64,000 nt of DNA from Candidatus Leptovillus gracilis (GTDB lineage Bacteria; Chloroflexota; Anaerolineae; Promineifilales; Promineifilaceae): NCBI GenBank assembly GCA_016716065.1, contig JADJXA010000005.1:1-64000 (forward strand), given 5' to 3'. Each line of letters begins with the position of its first letter. The first letter of the stretch is position 1. Of the stretch, positions 1 through 8,572 are shown one piece after another. The notes below the pieces were generated by a model that saw only the letters and a list, made by a program, of their open reading frames with translations, had not been told where the DNA came from and did no database searches. The position numbers and the translations under genes were made by a program.

Positions 1-110
1 GTAAACTGGTGGTTTTAATAGATGTTCAACACGGCGTTAAGGGGGGGATAAGAAGCTGTTAATGGTTGATTAAGACCAGGGAAAAAGATTCAGTAGATCG
101 AATTGGTTTG

Positions 111-159
111 GGAGCGCAGGCGTCTCGCCTGCCAGTGCGGGCAAGATGCCCGCGTTCCG
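111..159. repeat. Double-hairpin intergenic repeat
   Basis: Two adjacent perfect hairpins are visible: GCAGGCG-TCT-CGCCTGC at 116-132 and GCGGGC-AAGAT-GCCCGC at 137-153. A related GCGGGCGTGACGCCCGC hairpin occurs at the end of lon (38666-38690), so this is a dispersed element rather than a site specific to the neighbouring kinase gene. It lies downstream of the kinase stop codon and could also act in transcript termination. Confidence 0.6.
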
Positions 160-177
160 TTTTGGTCTGCTGAGATG

Positions 178-194
178 GAGATTGGTTCAATCTC
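178..194. repeat. GATTGG/CCAATC inverted repeat
   Basis: GAGATTG and CAATCTC flank a three-base loop directly after the kinase stop codon on the minus strand. The same motif family forms the tandem palindromes at 31179-31212, so it is probably a dispersed element. It may serve as a 3' mRNA stem. Confidence 0.45.
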
Positions 195-2660
195 TTAAAC
201 GATCGCTGCCAGTTCACGGGGCCGGCTGTGGTTTATAGCGCGGCGGTGGGGATACGGCCGTTCCCCACCCCGCTTCTCCCACGGCAGCCACACCCAAAAC
301 GTAGACCCCACACCCGGCGCGCTTGTCAGCCAGATTCGCCCGCCGTGCATCTCTACCAGCCGTTTGGTAATGGGCAGCCCTAACCCAGTCCCTTCATAAA
401 CGCGATTCGACGCCCCATCCACCTGCATAAACTCCCGGAAAATCGCCTCCTGCTGCGCCGGTGGGATGCCAATGCCGGTATCGGCCACCGAAAAAGTCAA
501 CCCGTCTTCGCTGTCGCTGACAGCCAGGACGATGGCTCCTTCGTCGGTAAATTTGGCGGCGTTGGCGACCAGATTTAACAAAATCTGCCGCAGACGGAGC
601 GGGTCGGCGGAAATGGGCGGCAATCCGGCCGGTACGCTGACAGTCAGCGAGATGGGTTTGCCTTTGAGCAGCCCCTCGGTCGTGGCGGCCGTGACGGCCA
701 TCATCTGCGGCACGTCCACTGCTTCGTAGATCAGTTCCACTTTACCGGCTTCGATTTTCGACAAATCGAGGATGTTGTTGATGAGGCCCAGCAGGTGCTG
801 GCCGTTGCGATGCACGGTATCTATGCTTTCGTACTGGTTTTCGTTCAGCGGCCCGTCTATGCCTTTGAGCAGCAGGCGCGAAAAGCCGATGATGGAGTTG
901 AGCGGCGTGCGCAGTTCGTGGCTCATATTGGTTAAGAACTGCGTCTTCATTCGATCCGCTTCGGCAAAGCGTTCGGCGACGGCGATTTGTTCGGCGTAGA
1001 GCCAGGCGTGCTGCACCGCCACCGCCACCTGGTTGGCGACGGTTTGCAGCAACGCTACCACGTCTGGGGGGAAGGCGTCGGTGCGTTTGCTTTGCACATC
1101 CAACGCGCCAATTACCAACTCGCCCACCAGTAATGGGAAGACGGCTTCGGCGCGGGTGGTTGGTAACAAGGGATGCTTAAAATGCATGGGGTCTTCGGCG
1201 ACGTTTTGGGCGACGTAGGGTTGGCGGCTGGCCGTTGCCTGCCCCACCAGTGATTGCGATCCGACGTGGAGTTGGTGGCCGCTTTTGCGGAAGATGGCGC
1301 CCACCTCACCGTAGGATTCGCGGAGAACGGCCGTATCCGACCCAGGCTCAATCAAAAAAACCGACGCATGATAATAACCAAACCGCTCACAAATCAACGC
1401 GACCGACGTGTGCAGCACCTGGTCCAGTTCCAGGCTGGCCGAGGCCGCCTGGGCCACTTCGGCGCTGGTTGCCAGCATGTGGGTGCGCCGGGTGAGGGCC
1501 GCCATCGTTTGCTGCAATTCGCCGGTCATGTGGTTAAATGTGGTCGCCAGCAGGCCAATCTCGTCCTGGCTGGCGACGGGGGTGCGCGCATTGAGATCGC
1601 CCTGGGCGACGCGGTTCACTGTTTGGCTGAGGCGGGTGACAGGCTGCACCAGATAGTGGGCGACAATCAGGGCCATGACGCCGGTCAGCGCCAGAGCCAC
1701 CAGACTGGTGATGAACGTGGTGCGGCCGGCGGCGCTGACGGCTTGCAGGGCGGCGGCCCGGTCTTCGTGGGCGATGATCCGCCAGTTCAGCCCGGCCACC
1801 GGCAGGCGTGAGCCGGGGTCGGTGGTGAACACAGGCGATTGGCTGATGAGACTGGTACGGCCGTCGTAAACTGCTTCGGAAAAGACAAGGTCGCCACTGG
1901 CAAGCTGCGCCAGACGGTTACCTAAAGTCGCGTCGGGGGTCACATGGTTCAGGCCATTGGCCTGGGGGATCATCAGGCCGCCATCGGGCAGGTATAAATC
2001 CACCCGACCGGCCCGCCCCATCTCTTCAAAGAGCAACATGTCGGTCAGGGCGTCCAGGCTAAATGTGCTGCGTAAGACGCCCACGACACGCTGCGTCTGA
2101 CGGCCGTACACCGGCTGCGCCAAAATGACCGCGTCCGCTGCCGCCGTTGGTCCGATAAACAGCGTGCCCCGGCCCTCTTTGTAAGCCGCCCGCCACCATG
2201 TTTCATCGCCAAAATAGCTGTCGGGCGTGGGATTGGTGGCCGCGACCAACATACCCTGGTCGTTGGTGACCAGCACTTCAAAATTGTCGGGGAAGTTGTT
2301 GCGAAAGCGCAGCAGTTCATGGCTCATGTCGTTGGCGAGGAGGGTTTGCCACTGTTGGGATGAGAGTGCGCCAGCTTCGGATGGGGGAACGGCCGTCTGG
2401 CTCTGCGCTTCCAATTCATCCTGCAACACCCGATTCACGCTCAACGCTTCCAGCGTATCGGCCTGTTTTGCCAACAAATCGCCCACTGCCTGCGCTTTGG
2501 AACCGGCCAGGTCTTGCAAATCCTCGCCAACGTCGCTGATGAGCTGGCGGCGAATGGTCTGGCCGTTGAATGCGGCGACGATGGTGATGGACACCACCAC
2601 TATCGCCAGAAACGCCCCCACCAGCTTGAACCGCAACGAAACAGGGCGCAAGCGCTTCAC
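195..2660 (-). CDS. Membrane sensor histidine kinase (Cache-like, HAMP, GAF, HisKA, HATPase)
   Basis: An 821-residue hybrid-free sensor kinase. Residues about 12-31 form the first membrane helix, about 32-305 an extracytoplasmic sensor region consistent with a double Cache fold, about 316-336 the second helix, about 337-390 a HAMP linker, about 410-552 a GAF domain, about 572-640 HisKA with the phospho-accepting His in NMSHELRTPLN, and about 680-790 the HATPase with DTGIGI and GTGLGL boxes. It should autophosphorylate and pass phosphate to a response regulator; none is adjacent inside the window. Its start codon overlaps the stop of the upstream PstS-like gene (ATGA), so the two are translationally coupled. 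That suggests the lipoprotein provides or modulates the signal; this part is inference. Confidence 0.93.
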   Translation of the reverse strand: MKRLRPVSLRFKLVGAFLAIVVVSITIVAAFNGQTIRRQLISDVGEDLQDLAGSKAQAVGDLLAKQADTLEALSVNRVLQDELEAQSQTAVPPSEAGALSSQQWQTLLANDMSHELLRFRNNFPDNFEVLVTNDQGMLVAATNPTPDSYFGDETWWRAAYKEGRGTLFIGPTAAADAVILAQPVYGRQTQRVVGVLRSTFSLDALTDMLLFEEMGRAGRVDLYLPDGGLMIPQANGLNHVTPDATLGNRLAQLASGDLVFSEAVYDGRTSLISQSPVFTTDPGSRLPVAGLNWRIIAHEDRAAALQAVSAAGRTTFITSLVALALTGVMALIVAHYLVQPVTRLSQTVNRVAQGDLNARTPVASQDEIGLLATTFNHMTGELQQTMAALTRRTHMLATSAEVAQAASASLELDQVLHTSVALICERFGYYHASVFLIEPGSDTAVLRESYGEVGAIFRKSGHQLHVGSQSLVGQATASRQPYVAQNVAEDPMHFKHPLLPTTRAEAVFPLLVGELVIGALDVQSKRTDAFPPDVVALLQTVANQVAVAVQHAWLYAEQIAVAERFAEADRMKTQFLTNMSHELRTPLNSIIGFSRLLLKGIDGPLNENQYESIDTVHRNGQHLLGLINNILDLSKIEAGKVELIYEAVDVPQMMAVTAATTEGLLKGKPISLTVSVPAGLPPISADPLRLRQILLNLVANAAKFTDEGAIVLAVSDSEDGLTFSVADTGIGIPPAQQEAIFREFMQVDGASNRVYEGTGLGLPITKRLVEMHGGRIWLTSAPGVGSTFWVWLPWEKRGGERPYPHRRAINHSRPRELAAIV

Positions 2661-3718
2661 TCTTGCCCTTTCAGTAAGAGATCCGCCAGAGAAACACCCA
2701 CTGCTGCGCCGGACCCGGCAAAAATGGACCCGGTTTGGCGGGCCGTAAAACGCTCTTGCGCCAGATCGTAAAGCGGATCGGTGAGCGGGATATACCCTAC
2801 GTCATCCACTTGCTCGGCCGCATTGGCCAGGTAATAGGCCACAAATGCGTCCAGGGCTGGTTTTTGCGCCAGGCTGGCCGTATTGATGTAAATAAACAGG
2901 GGCCGGGAGAGAGGCTGATAAAGCCCTCGGGCCACGGTCTCGGTGTTGGGTTCCACGCAGCCTTGCCCATAATCCACGGCCAGCAGTCTCACCTGGCCCC
3001 GGTTGCGGTCATAATACGACAGGCCAAAAAAACCGAGGGCGGTCGGGTCGGCGTGGATGCCGGTCAGCAGCATCTCATCATCTTCATTGGCCCAAAAGTC
3101 GGGGCGGCTGACGCCCTCTTCGCCCACGATGGCTTCGGTGAAGTAATCGTAGGTGCCGGAGGCTGTTCCCGGCCCGTACAGGGTCAGGGGGTGGTCGGGG
3201 AAGCTGGCGCGCACCTGCTGCCAGTTGGTGATGGTCTGCCAGGCGGCCGGCTGCCACATGGTTTGTAATTCGGCGCTGGTCAGGCAGTCTACAAAGTCGT
3301 TGTCCAGGTGGGTTAACACGGCAATGCCATCAAAAGCGACCGGCAGTTCGATGAATTCGACGCCGTTTTGTTGGCAGGTGGCTATTTCGCTCTCTTTGAT
3401 GGGGCGGGAGGCGTTGGAGAAGTCGGTTTCACCGGCGCAAAACTTCTTAAAGCCGCCACCGGTGCCGGAAATTGCAATTTCGATGGCGGCGTCGGGATTG
3501 GCCTGGCGGAAGTTATCGGCCATTTGGCTGGTGATGGGGCCGACGGTGCTGGAGCCATCGGCCAGGATGGCCGGGTTGGACAGGGTGGTGAGCGGGGAAG
3601 GGGTGGGGGGTAGGGAAGTGGCGGGAACGGCCGTTTCCTCCCCCCCACAACCACTTAAGAGCATAAAAACCAGGACGCCGATTAGGCCGACAACGTGGCG
3701 GTAATGAATGGGTCTCAT
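2657..3718 (-). CDS. PstS-family phosphate-binding lipoprotein
   Basis: Periplasmic-type substrate-binding protein of the PstS family. The start is placed at 3718 because AAGGAGA lies a suitable distance upstream at 3723-3729; an in-frame start 18 bases earlier lacks such a site. The signal peptide ends in a lipobox, LLSGC, predicting lipid anchoring. Family motifs are DGSSTVGP, SGTGGGFKKFCAGETD and SNASRPI near the N-terminus, as in phosphate-binding PstS. No pstC, pstA, pstB or phoU is present in the window. The gene overlaps a sensor histidine kinase, so it may act as a phosphate (or other oxyanion) sensor component rather than as an importer subunit. The family is clear; the ligand is inferred. 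Confidence 0.88.
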   Translation of the reverse strand: MRPIHYRHVVGLIGVLVFMLLSGCGGEETAVPATSLPPTPSPLTTLSNPAILADGSSTVGPITSQMADNFRQANPDAAIEIAISGTGGGFKKFCAGETDFSNASRPIKESEIATCQQNGVEFIELPVAFDGIAVLTHLDNDFVDCLTSAELQTMWQPAAWQTITNWQQVRASFPDHPLTLYGPGTASGTYDYFTEAIVGEEGVSRPDFWANEDDEMLLTGIHADPTALGFFGLSYYDRNRGQVRLLAVDYGQGCVEPNTETVARGLYQPLSRPLFIYINTASLAQKPALDAFVAYYLANAAEQVDDVGYIPLTDPLYDLAQERFTARQTGSIFAGSGAAVGVSLADLLLKGQE

Positions 3719-3736
3719 TGAGTCTCCTTGCCTCAA

Positions 3737-4117
3737 ACAGCGGATTAAATGGTGACAATTGCACCAGGCTGCATTGTACGCCGGAGTAGGCCGCGGAAAA
3801 TCATCGGCTTGTTAAGAATGGTTTAAGGTTACGTTAACAGGAAACAGGGAACAATGGAGCGGTGGAGTTAACAAGACTATACCAAACGTTGGCATGGTCC
3901 AGCTCATATGATATGTCCTTTACAATTTGTAGCCGCGGTATCCTTACCGCCCTGGTGTCTTCTCACGTTTCGCGCAGCATACCGCCAATTCCACAAGAAC
4001 TACTGTTTTTTCGTTGTTGAATTTGGCAAAGTATAGTGGGAAAAATACGGTCGTGTCCACAACAGCCATGCGTCAGTTGGGCGACAGGAGATAGATTGGG
4101 TGTGGACTTTAGGGTTT
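3737..4117. other. Intergenic stretch between PstS-like and CGNR genes
   Basis: No convincing gene. It contains TTAAC-rich sequence near 3812-3880 that could hold the promoter of the minus-strand PstS-like gene, and the first copy of the 23-bp hairpin repeat at 3928-3950. A short plus-strand open frame starting near 4036 is an overlap shadow of the CGNR gene. Confidence 0.5.
3928..3950 (+). repeat. 23-bp hairpin repeat, copy 1
   Basis: Contains the stem GCGGTA...TACCGC and differs by about one base from the reverse complement of 5952-5974. The two copies face each other and bracket the CGNR-azlC-azlD segment. Confidence 0.7.
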
Positions 4118-4729
4118 TCACGCTTTTGTGCGCTGGTAATGCCGCATCACCTTGGCCCGATTACCGCAGGTTTCCATCGAGCACCAACGGCGGCGGCGAT
4201 TGCGGCTGGTATCCAGAAACAGCCAGCCACAGCCACGAACATTGGCGCACTGGCCGACCCGCTCCAGCGAGTCGCCGGTAAGAAGGTCGGCGGCATCGCG
4301 GATCACCGGCCAGATCATCTGTTCCAGCGCGGCGGTATCATCCCAGCCCCAGGAAAAACCATCTTCATGCGACACAATTTGATGGTGACTCAGCATACCG
4401 GACAATGCCGTATTGAGCGCGTCCAGATCAGTCGGTGCAGGGGATTGCTGGTGGGCGATGGCGGCGAAAACGCCATAGAGCACCTGGCGCAGCGCCCAGG
4501 CGGATTGCAGAACGGCCGTAGCTTCGTCGGGGTGTTGATTGGCCTCATGGCGCAGCGATTGGGCGGTAGAGAAATCTATCACTTCCAGCGTTTGCGCCCA
4601 CTCGACAAGATCAGCATATTCTTTAAGCATTTCCTCGTGCCTCTCGCCGGCGTCTACGTTAAATGCGTTGGCAAAGGACAGGCACAATGCCCCTGAGATG
4701 GTGTCAAATTCGGTGCGATGGTTATCCAT
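4118..4729 (-). CDS. CGNR zinc-finger / ABATE-domain transcription regulator
   Basis: 203 residues. The N-terminal two thirds match the ABATE-type ligand-binding region of the CGNR family (FDTISGALCLSFANAF at the start). The C-terminus holds the diagnostic zinc finger: GCGWLFLDTSRNRRRRWCS followed by METCGNRAK, with paired cysteines and the CGNR signature. Members are thought to be stress-responsive DNA-binding regulators. It is divergent from azlC across a 91-bp intergenic region, so it plausibly controls the azlCD transporter and itself. Family assignment is strong; the regulatory target is inferred from position only. Confidence 0.9.
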   Translation of the reverse strand: MDNHRTEFDTISGALCLSFANAFNVDAGERHEEMLKEYADLVEWAQTLEVIDFSTAQSLRHEANQHPDEATAVLQSAWALRQVLYGVFAAIAHQQSPAPTDLDALNTALSGMLSHHQIVSHEDGFSWGWDDTAALEQMIWPVIRDAADLLTGDSLERVGQCANVRGCGWLFLDTSRNRRRRWCSMETCGNRAKVMRHYQRTKA

Positions 4730-4760
4730 TTACGTGACCGTTTTAACCTTCAAAAGCCTT

Positions 4761-4789
4761 TTGACCAGTTAGACAAACAATGATATAAC
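4761..4789 (+). promoter_or_regulatory. Sigma-70-type promoter for azlCD
   Basis: TTGACC at 4761-4766 and TATAAC at 4784-4789 are separated by 17 bp and point toward azlC, whose ATG is 32 bp downstream of the -10 box. It lies in the divergent CGNR/azlC region, where the CGNR protein could bind. Confidence 0.6.
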
Positions 4790-4820
4790 CATTATAGACG
4801 ATTTAGAAGGTTAGAACAAG

Positions 4821-5602
4821 ATGGATTTTTCACCTGTCAGCCCGAAAATTAAAACGCCGCGGGCTGAATTCTGGTCCGGCGTGGAGGCTACCTCGCCGCT
4901 GCTGGCCGGCGATCTGCCGTTCGGAATGCTGTATGGGGCGTTGGCGTTGACCACTCTCGCGCCCCTGCCCGCGTTGGCGATGTCTAGCATCGTGTTCGCC
5001 GGGAGTGCGCAGATTGTGGCGGCGCAGCTCTTCGCCAACGCTACGCCGGAGTGGTTATCATCCTGACCACCTTCGTGGTGAATCTGCGCCACCTGCTGTA
5101 TGGCGCGTCACTGGCCCCCCAACTGAAGCATCTGTCCGGCCGTTGGCAGTGGCTGATCGCCTACCTGCTCACCGATGAGACGTATGCGATTGCCATCACG
5201 CGCTACGAGCGCCCAGATGTAGCGAGTCAGGGTGCGGCGGGCACCAATGCGCACTGGTACGCGCTCGGCAGTGGTCTGACCCTGTGGCTAAGCTGGCAGA
5301 TCAGTACGGCCGTTGGGATTTTGCTCATCTCGCGGCTGGACATCCCGCCGGAATGGGGGCTGGATTTCATTTTGCCGTTGACGTTTATCGCCCTGATCGT
5401 GCCGGTACTCGCGGATAGAGCGAGCTGGCTGGCGGCGCTGGCGGCGGGCATTATGGCGCTGCTCTTCACGGCGCTGCCCCTGAAGCTCGGCCTGATCGCG
5501 GCGACGCTGATCGGCATCCTCGCCGGGGTGCTAGTTGAGCGTCTGCTGCCCGCCCGACGCGCCACGAAACGGGCGGGTGAAACGCTACCGGATGTGGAAT
5601 AG
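4821..5602 (+). pseudogene. azlC: AzlC family branched-chain amino acid exporter subunit, frameshifted
   Basis: AzlC forms, with AzlD, an inner-membrane exporter of branched-chain amino acids. The reading frame is split. Residues from 4821 read through FGMLYGALAL, SSIVFAGSAQIVAAQLFANAT and stop at 5066. The homologous continuation VVIILTTFVVNLRHLLYG is in another frame and runs to 5602. Restoring one base in the CCGGA at about 5048 joins ANATP to GVVIIL and gives about 260 residues, slightly above the usual AzlC length. All membrane segments seem preserved on both sides and azlD follows intact 9 bases later. I suspect an assembly indel or a very recent mutation; the sequence as given encodes a broken protein. 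Confidence 0.85.
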
Positions 5603-5611
5603 GCGGGTGGT

Positions 5612-5932
5612 ATGAGCGTGTGGCTGGTTCTAATCGGCGCAGGGCTGGTGACCTTCGGCCTCCGGCTGGCATTTATGCTCCTGGTCGGGCGCATGACTTT
5701 GCCGGACAGCCTGTGCAGTCTGCTGCGCTTTGTGCCCCCAGCCATATTCGGTGCGATTATTTTCCTCGGCGTGCTGATGCCGGAAGGGGTGCTGTTGCTC
5801 TCGCCGCGGGAAAATGTGCGGATCATCACGGCAGGGCTGGCGGTGCTTGTGGCGTGGCGGACCAAGAAAATTCTGCCCACCATCCTGGTGGGCATGATCT
5901 CGTTCTGGTTTTTACAGGCGGTGTTGGGGTGA
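5612..5932 (+). CDS. azlD: AzlD family transporter small subunit
   Basis: 106 residues with four predicted hydrophobic segments, matching the small AzlD partner of branched-chain amino acid exporters. Typical features are the N-terminal membrane segment through GLVTFGLRLAFMLL, the central RFVPPAIFGAIIF and the late WRTKKILPTILVGM. It follows azlC by 9 bases, so the two form one transcription unit driven from the promoter at 4761. It is intact, unlike azlC. Confidence 0.9.
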   Translation: MSVWLVLIGAGLVTFGLRLAFMLLVGRMTLPDSLCSLLRFVPPAIFGAIIFLGVLMPEGVLLLSPRENVRIITAGLAVLVAWRTKKILPTILVGMISFWFLQAVLG

Positions 5933-5951
5933 GTCCCTCGTCAGTGTCAAC

Positions 5952-5974
5952 GCGGTAAGGCTACCGCGGCTACA
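5952..5974 (-). repeat. 23-bp hairpin repeat, copy 2 (inverted)
   Basis: Inverted, near-identical copy of 3928-3950 with the stem GCGGTA-AGGC-TACCGC. It lies 19 bp after the azlD stop and could also serve as a 3' stem-loop for the azlCD transcript. Confidence 0.7.
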
Positions 5975-6018
5975 GGCTCGAATTTGTAAAGAGACTTCTC
6001 GCCTGATGAACCATGCCA

Positions 6019-7575
6019 CTATCGCGTATACGTCTCCGGTAAGACGGTCTGCGTCATGATGTTGGTGAACGCCTCAAAATGCTCAAAGGCGGGGGCATGG
6101 GCGGCGTTATCAAAGGTGAAGATGCGTTTGATGGGCGCGTCTACCTGATTAAACCATTCCAGCGCCAGGTCACGGCGGGCATCCAGTTCGGCCGCGCCAT
6201 CCAGCACATAGAGCGGTACATCCAACCGGGGCACATCTTGGCGAAAATCAATGCTTTTCAACTGCGGATACACGATAGACGCCGTGTCCAGAAAGCCGCG
6301 AAAGACGTTCACCTTTTCCACCAAGTTATACTCGCTGCCCAAGACATTCCACGGCCCAAGATTGGCTGCCCGCCCTTTTTCCAGGAACGCCTGCGGTGGT
6401 GTGTACGGCTTGTACAGCTTTTCGTACTGCCCCATGACAAAGGCGTAACCGTAAAGATCGGCGTAGGGCGGCTCGCCAAAGGCGCGCATCTGGGCGGCCA
6501 ACTCTTCATCCCCTGTGCTGGCGGCATATTCCAGCACATCTTCATAAAGCAAACGGTCGGTTTCGCGCTGGCTGACCATCTGCCCGCTGCCGATGATGGC
6601 GTGGTACAGGTCGGGACGCTGTTGGGCCGCCAACACCGCCAACGTCGTGCCCCACGATTCACCGAGCAGGTAGATTTTTTCCTCGTCGAAACGTTCGCGC
6701 AGGTAATCGGTGACGGCGATGGTATCGGCGATGGTTTGCTCCAGGGTCAGCGTCTCGTCCGGGTCGAGGGCGGCGTAGGATTTGCCGGTTCCCCGTTGAT
6801 CCCAACCGACCAGGATGAACTCCCGCGACAACTCATCAAACAAGACGCGCGGCCAGGGCAGGCTGCTTTGGCCCGGCCCGCCGCTGAGGTAGAGCAGCAC
6901 AGGTTTGTCCGCGTCGTAGGCCCGGATCATGAGCGCCTGCTGGCTGCCGTTGACGTCAATGGTGGTCAGTTCGGCGATACTGCCGGGTAATGGCTCGCCA
7001 TCTGTTCCCAAAATAGGCGGGGTGCTGGCGGGCTGGAGAATGAGGAGAAGCAGGGCAAGAACGAGCAGGGCGAGAACGGCCGTTGGTATCCATCTGACTA
7101 CCGTTTTCATACGGCTGCCGGAAGTGGTCGCGCCGCTCAACTGCCGCGCCGCCAACACGCCCACTTCCACGCCCAAAATCATGGGCAGGAGCCCCACCAG
7201 CCCATGAAAACCGCGCCCCAAAATGAAGGCCAGGATGCCAAAGGTGTTGTCGAGGCGAATAGCGTCTACTGTGGGGCCAACGGCGTCCAGCCGCGCCAGT
7301 TCGATGGCGATGATGTAGGCGACAGGGGCCAGCAGCATGGCCCAGCGGCTGCGCATGAGCAGCCCGGCCAACAGGCCCACAGCCAGACTGGAAGCCATGA
7401 CTATCAACGCTTGCACGGCCGTTGCCGGGCCGCGCGGCATGGTCAGGGCAACAACCAGTCCTGCCAGCGCCGCTGCGCCCAAGCTAATACCAAGAATCCA
7501 CCAGCGATGATGCCATAATTGGGTTAACGGCCGTTGCACCGCGCCCGTATCCGTTTCCCAGACCAGGTTTCCCAT
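6019..7575 (-). CDS. Membrane-anchored alpha/beta hydrolase (proline iminopeptidase-like)
   Basis: 518 residues. The first about 180 residues are membrane-embedded, with hydrophobic segments near 28-50, 57-75, 80-95, 110-130 and 160-182. The rest is a soluble alpha/beta hydrolase fold. The oxyanion region LYLSGGPGQSSLPW and the GWDQRGTGKSY strand are typical of prolyl aminopeptidase-like (S33) enzymes. The nucleophile serine is in GESWGTTLA, and the C-terminal part supplies an Asp near LYVLDGAAELDARR and a His in NAAHAPAFE. It probably cleaves N-terminal residues from peptides outside or at the membrane; the substrate is unknown. The fusion to several membrane helices is uncommon. AAGGGG lies about 10 bases before the ATG. 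It stands alone. Confidence 0.85.
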   Translation of the reverse strand: MGNLVWETDTGAVQRPLTQLWHHRWWILGISLGAAALAGLVVALTMPRGPATAVQALIVMASSLAVGLLAGLLMRSRWAMLLAPVAYIIAIELARLDAVGPTVDAIRLDNTFGILAFILGRGFHGLVGLLPMILGVEVGVLAARQLSGATTSGSRMKTVVRWIPTAVLALLVLALLLLILQPASTPPILGTDGEPLPGSIAELTTIDVNGSQQALMIRAYDADKPVLLYLSGGPGQSSLPWPRVLFDELSREFILVGWDQRGTGKSYAALDPDETLTLEQTIADTIAVTDYLRERFDEEKIYLLGESWGTTLAVLAAQQRPDLYHAIIGSGQMVSQRETDRLLYEDVLEYAASTGDEELAAQMRAFGEPPYADLYGYAFVMGQYEKLYKPYTPPQAFLEKGRAANLGPWNVLGSEYNLVEKVNVFRGFLDTASIVYPQLKSIDFRQDVPRLDVPLYVLDGAAELDARRDLALEWFNQVDAPIKRIFTFDNAAHAPAFEHFEAFTNIMTQTVLPETYTR

Positions 7576-7859
7576 TGTGCTATTCCCCTTTGGCGCGAAT
7601 GTAATCGGTCACATCCACGTTTATAGACGATTTCTGTGGCAGTGAAGGCGGCCCACGATTTGCCCTGATCCAGACAGGCAGCCTCATCTGTCATGGTAGA
7701 GGATACAGGTGAAGGGGAACGGCCGTCGTCTAACCAAAGTTATGTTGAGGGTTATGTTTGGGGAGGGAGGGGAGAAACGGCCGTTCCTTATTGCATGGGA
7801 AATGCAGTCCCACTATACTGTCCTCCACTGTAGGTCCTATATAAGGCGTTTAAGGACGA
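7576..7859. other. Intergenic region upstream of the hydrolase
   Basis: No gene is supported. It contains two ACGGCCGT palindromes (7730, 7788) and sequence that becomes AT-richer toward the dnaB fragment. A short plus-strand open frame from 7709 has no recognisable features. Confidence 0.4.
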
Positions 7860-7862
7860 TTG

Positions 7863-8069
7863 ATGCCTATAATCTTTTTACTTCTTGCAGACGTTATCAT
7901 GTTTCTTTATCGCGATGAATATTACCATCCTGATACTACAGAACGACCGAATATTGCCGAACTCTTCATAGCCAAACATCGCAATGGGCCAACTGGTGCA
8001 GTAGACCTCTATTGGCACCCTCAATTGGCCACTTTCCGAAACTTGGTACGAACAGAAATAAGTCTCTAG
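7863..8069 (+). pseudogene. C-terminal fragment of replicative helicase DnaB
   Basis: From about 7887 the frame encodes ADVIMFLYRDEYYHPDTT, then NIAELFIAKHRNGPTGAV and DLYWHPQLATFRNL before a stop. This is the extreme C-terminal stretch of DnaB (normally preceded by EQ-D and the rest of the RecA-like core). Only about 60 of about 450 codons remain. The upstream codons (MPIIFLLL) are unrelated to DnaB, and no Walker motifs occur upstream. It is therefore a remnant left by recombination or element decay. It could in principle be translated from the ATG at 7863, but no function is expected. Confidence 0.75.
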
Positions 8070-8143
8070 CAGGTGCTGGCTGCCATCCTTGCCCAATAAC
8101 CCAATGCAAGTTACCTGTGATCGGATTTATTTTTGTAATTGGC

Positions 8144-8206
8144 AACGGCCGTTCCCTCCCCCTACCAAATTTACCGAAAAACGAAGGGGAGGGACAACGG
8201 CCGTAT
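8144..8206. repeat. Hairpin repeat, copy A
   Basis: The arms CCCTCCCC and GGGGAGGG enclose about 22 bases containing TACCAAATTTACCGAAAA, and an ACGGCCGT palindrome sits at each end. A second copy, more than 85 percent alike by eye, occurs at 9441-9503. The similarity continues a few bases past the right end (TGCGTTTG). Confidence 0.75.
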
Positions 8207-8217
8207 GCGTTTGTGAT

Positions 8218-8317
8218 GGGGAGGTGGCAGTTTACTCAGAAGCAAGCAGAGTTTGCCAACAGGGACGAAAATATTGTCATCGCGCCACATGAGATGGTGC
8301 TAGAGGTAATCCAATGA
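8218..8317 (+). pseudogene. Gene fragment, C-terminal about 32 codons, family unknown
   Basis: After hairpin repeat copy A the frame encodes GRWQFTQKQAEFANRDENIV and then IAPHEMVLEVIQ, ending in an ATGA overlap with the next small gene. Overlapping stop/start and a protein-like composition suggest the tail of a real gene whose 5' part was replaced by the repeat. I do not recognise the family. Confidence 0.4.
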
Positions 8318-8530
8318 ACGATTTTGATGAACAGTATGCAAATATAGCCAGGTGGGTGCAAGACGGCTGGATTGAGATAGGTCAAGATGATTTTAGTCGT
8401 TCGTTTATCCGCGTGCTGGACAAGCGGTGGTCTCGTGTGGGAAGGAAAAACCACCTACGATACTGTAGCGGCAGCATTGGCAGAGGCTGACGCAGCAATC
8501 GGCCGTTGGATAGAGGGGGAGGGATTATAG
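8314..8530 (+). pseudogene. Small hypothetical protein gene with one-base frameshift
   Basis: It starts at the ATG overlapping the previous stop and reads NDFDEQYANIARWVQDGWIE, then IGQDDFSRSFIRVLD. At about 8422 the sensible sequence continues in the next frame as GGLVWEGKTTYDTVAAALAE and ends IGRWIEGEGL at 8530. One extra base in GACAAGCGGTGG explains the break. The repaired product of about 70 residues looks like a compact acidic protein with an alternating helix/strand pattern, of the kind found in two-gene toxin-antitoxin-like pairs; that role is a guess. Confidence 0.5.
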
Positions 8531-8572
8531 GGGAAGTTACGGCCGTAACACAACATACTCCTGGCGAGCGGC

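Noticed and set aside
2657..3718. Complete Pst phosphate importer
   Set aside because: Only the binding protein is present; no pstC, pstA, pstB or phoU in the window.
5227..5895. Long minus-strand open frame opposite azlC/azlD
   Set aside because: Basic Ser/Arg/Pro-rich translation typical of an antisense shadow; the plus-strand AzlC/AzlD families are certain.
7863..8069. DnaB C-terminus as an intein-split or intron-spliced exon
   Set aside because: No intein splice residues, no Walker-containing part nearby and no intron structure; a remnant is simpler. The pyrimidine-rich CTTCTTGCAG before it is coincidental.
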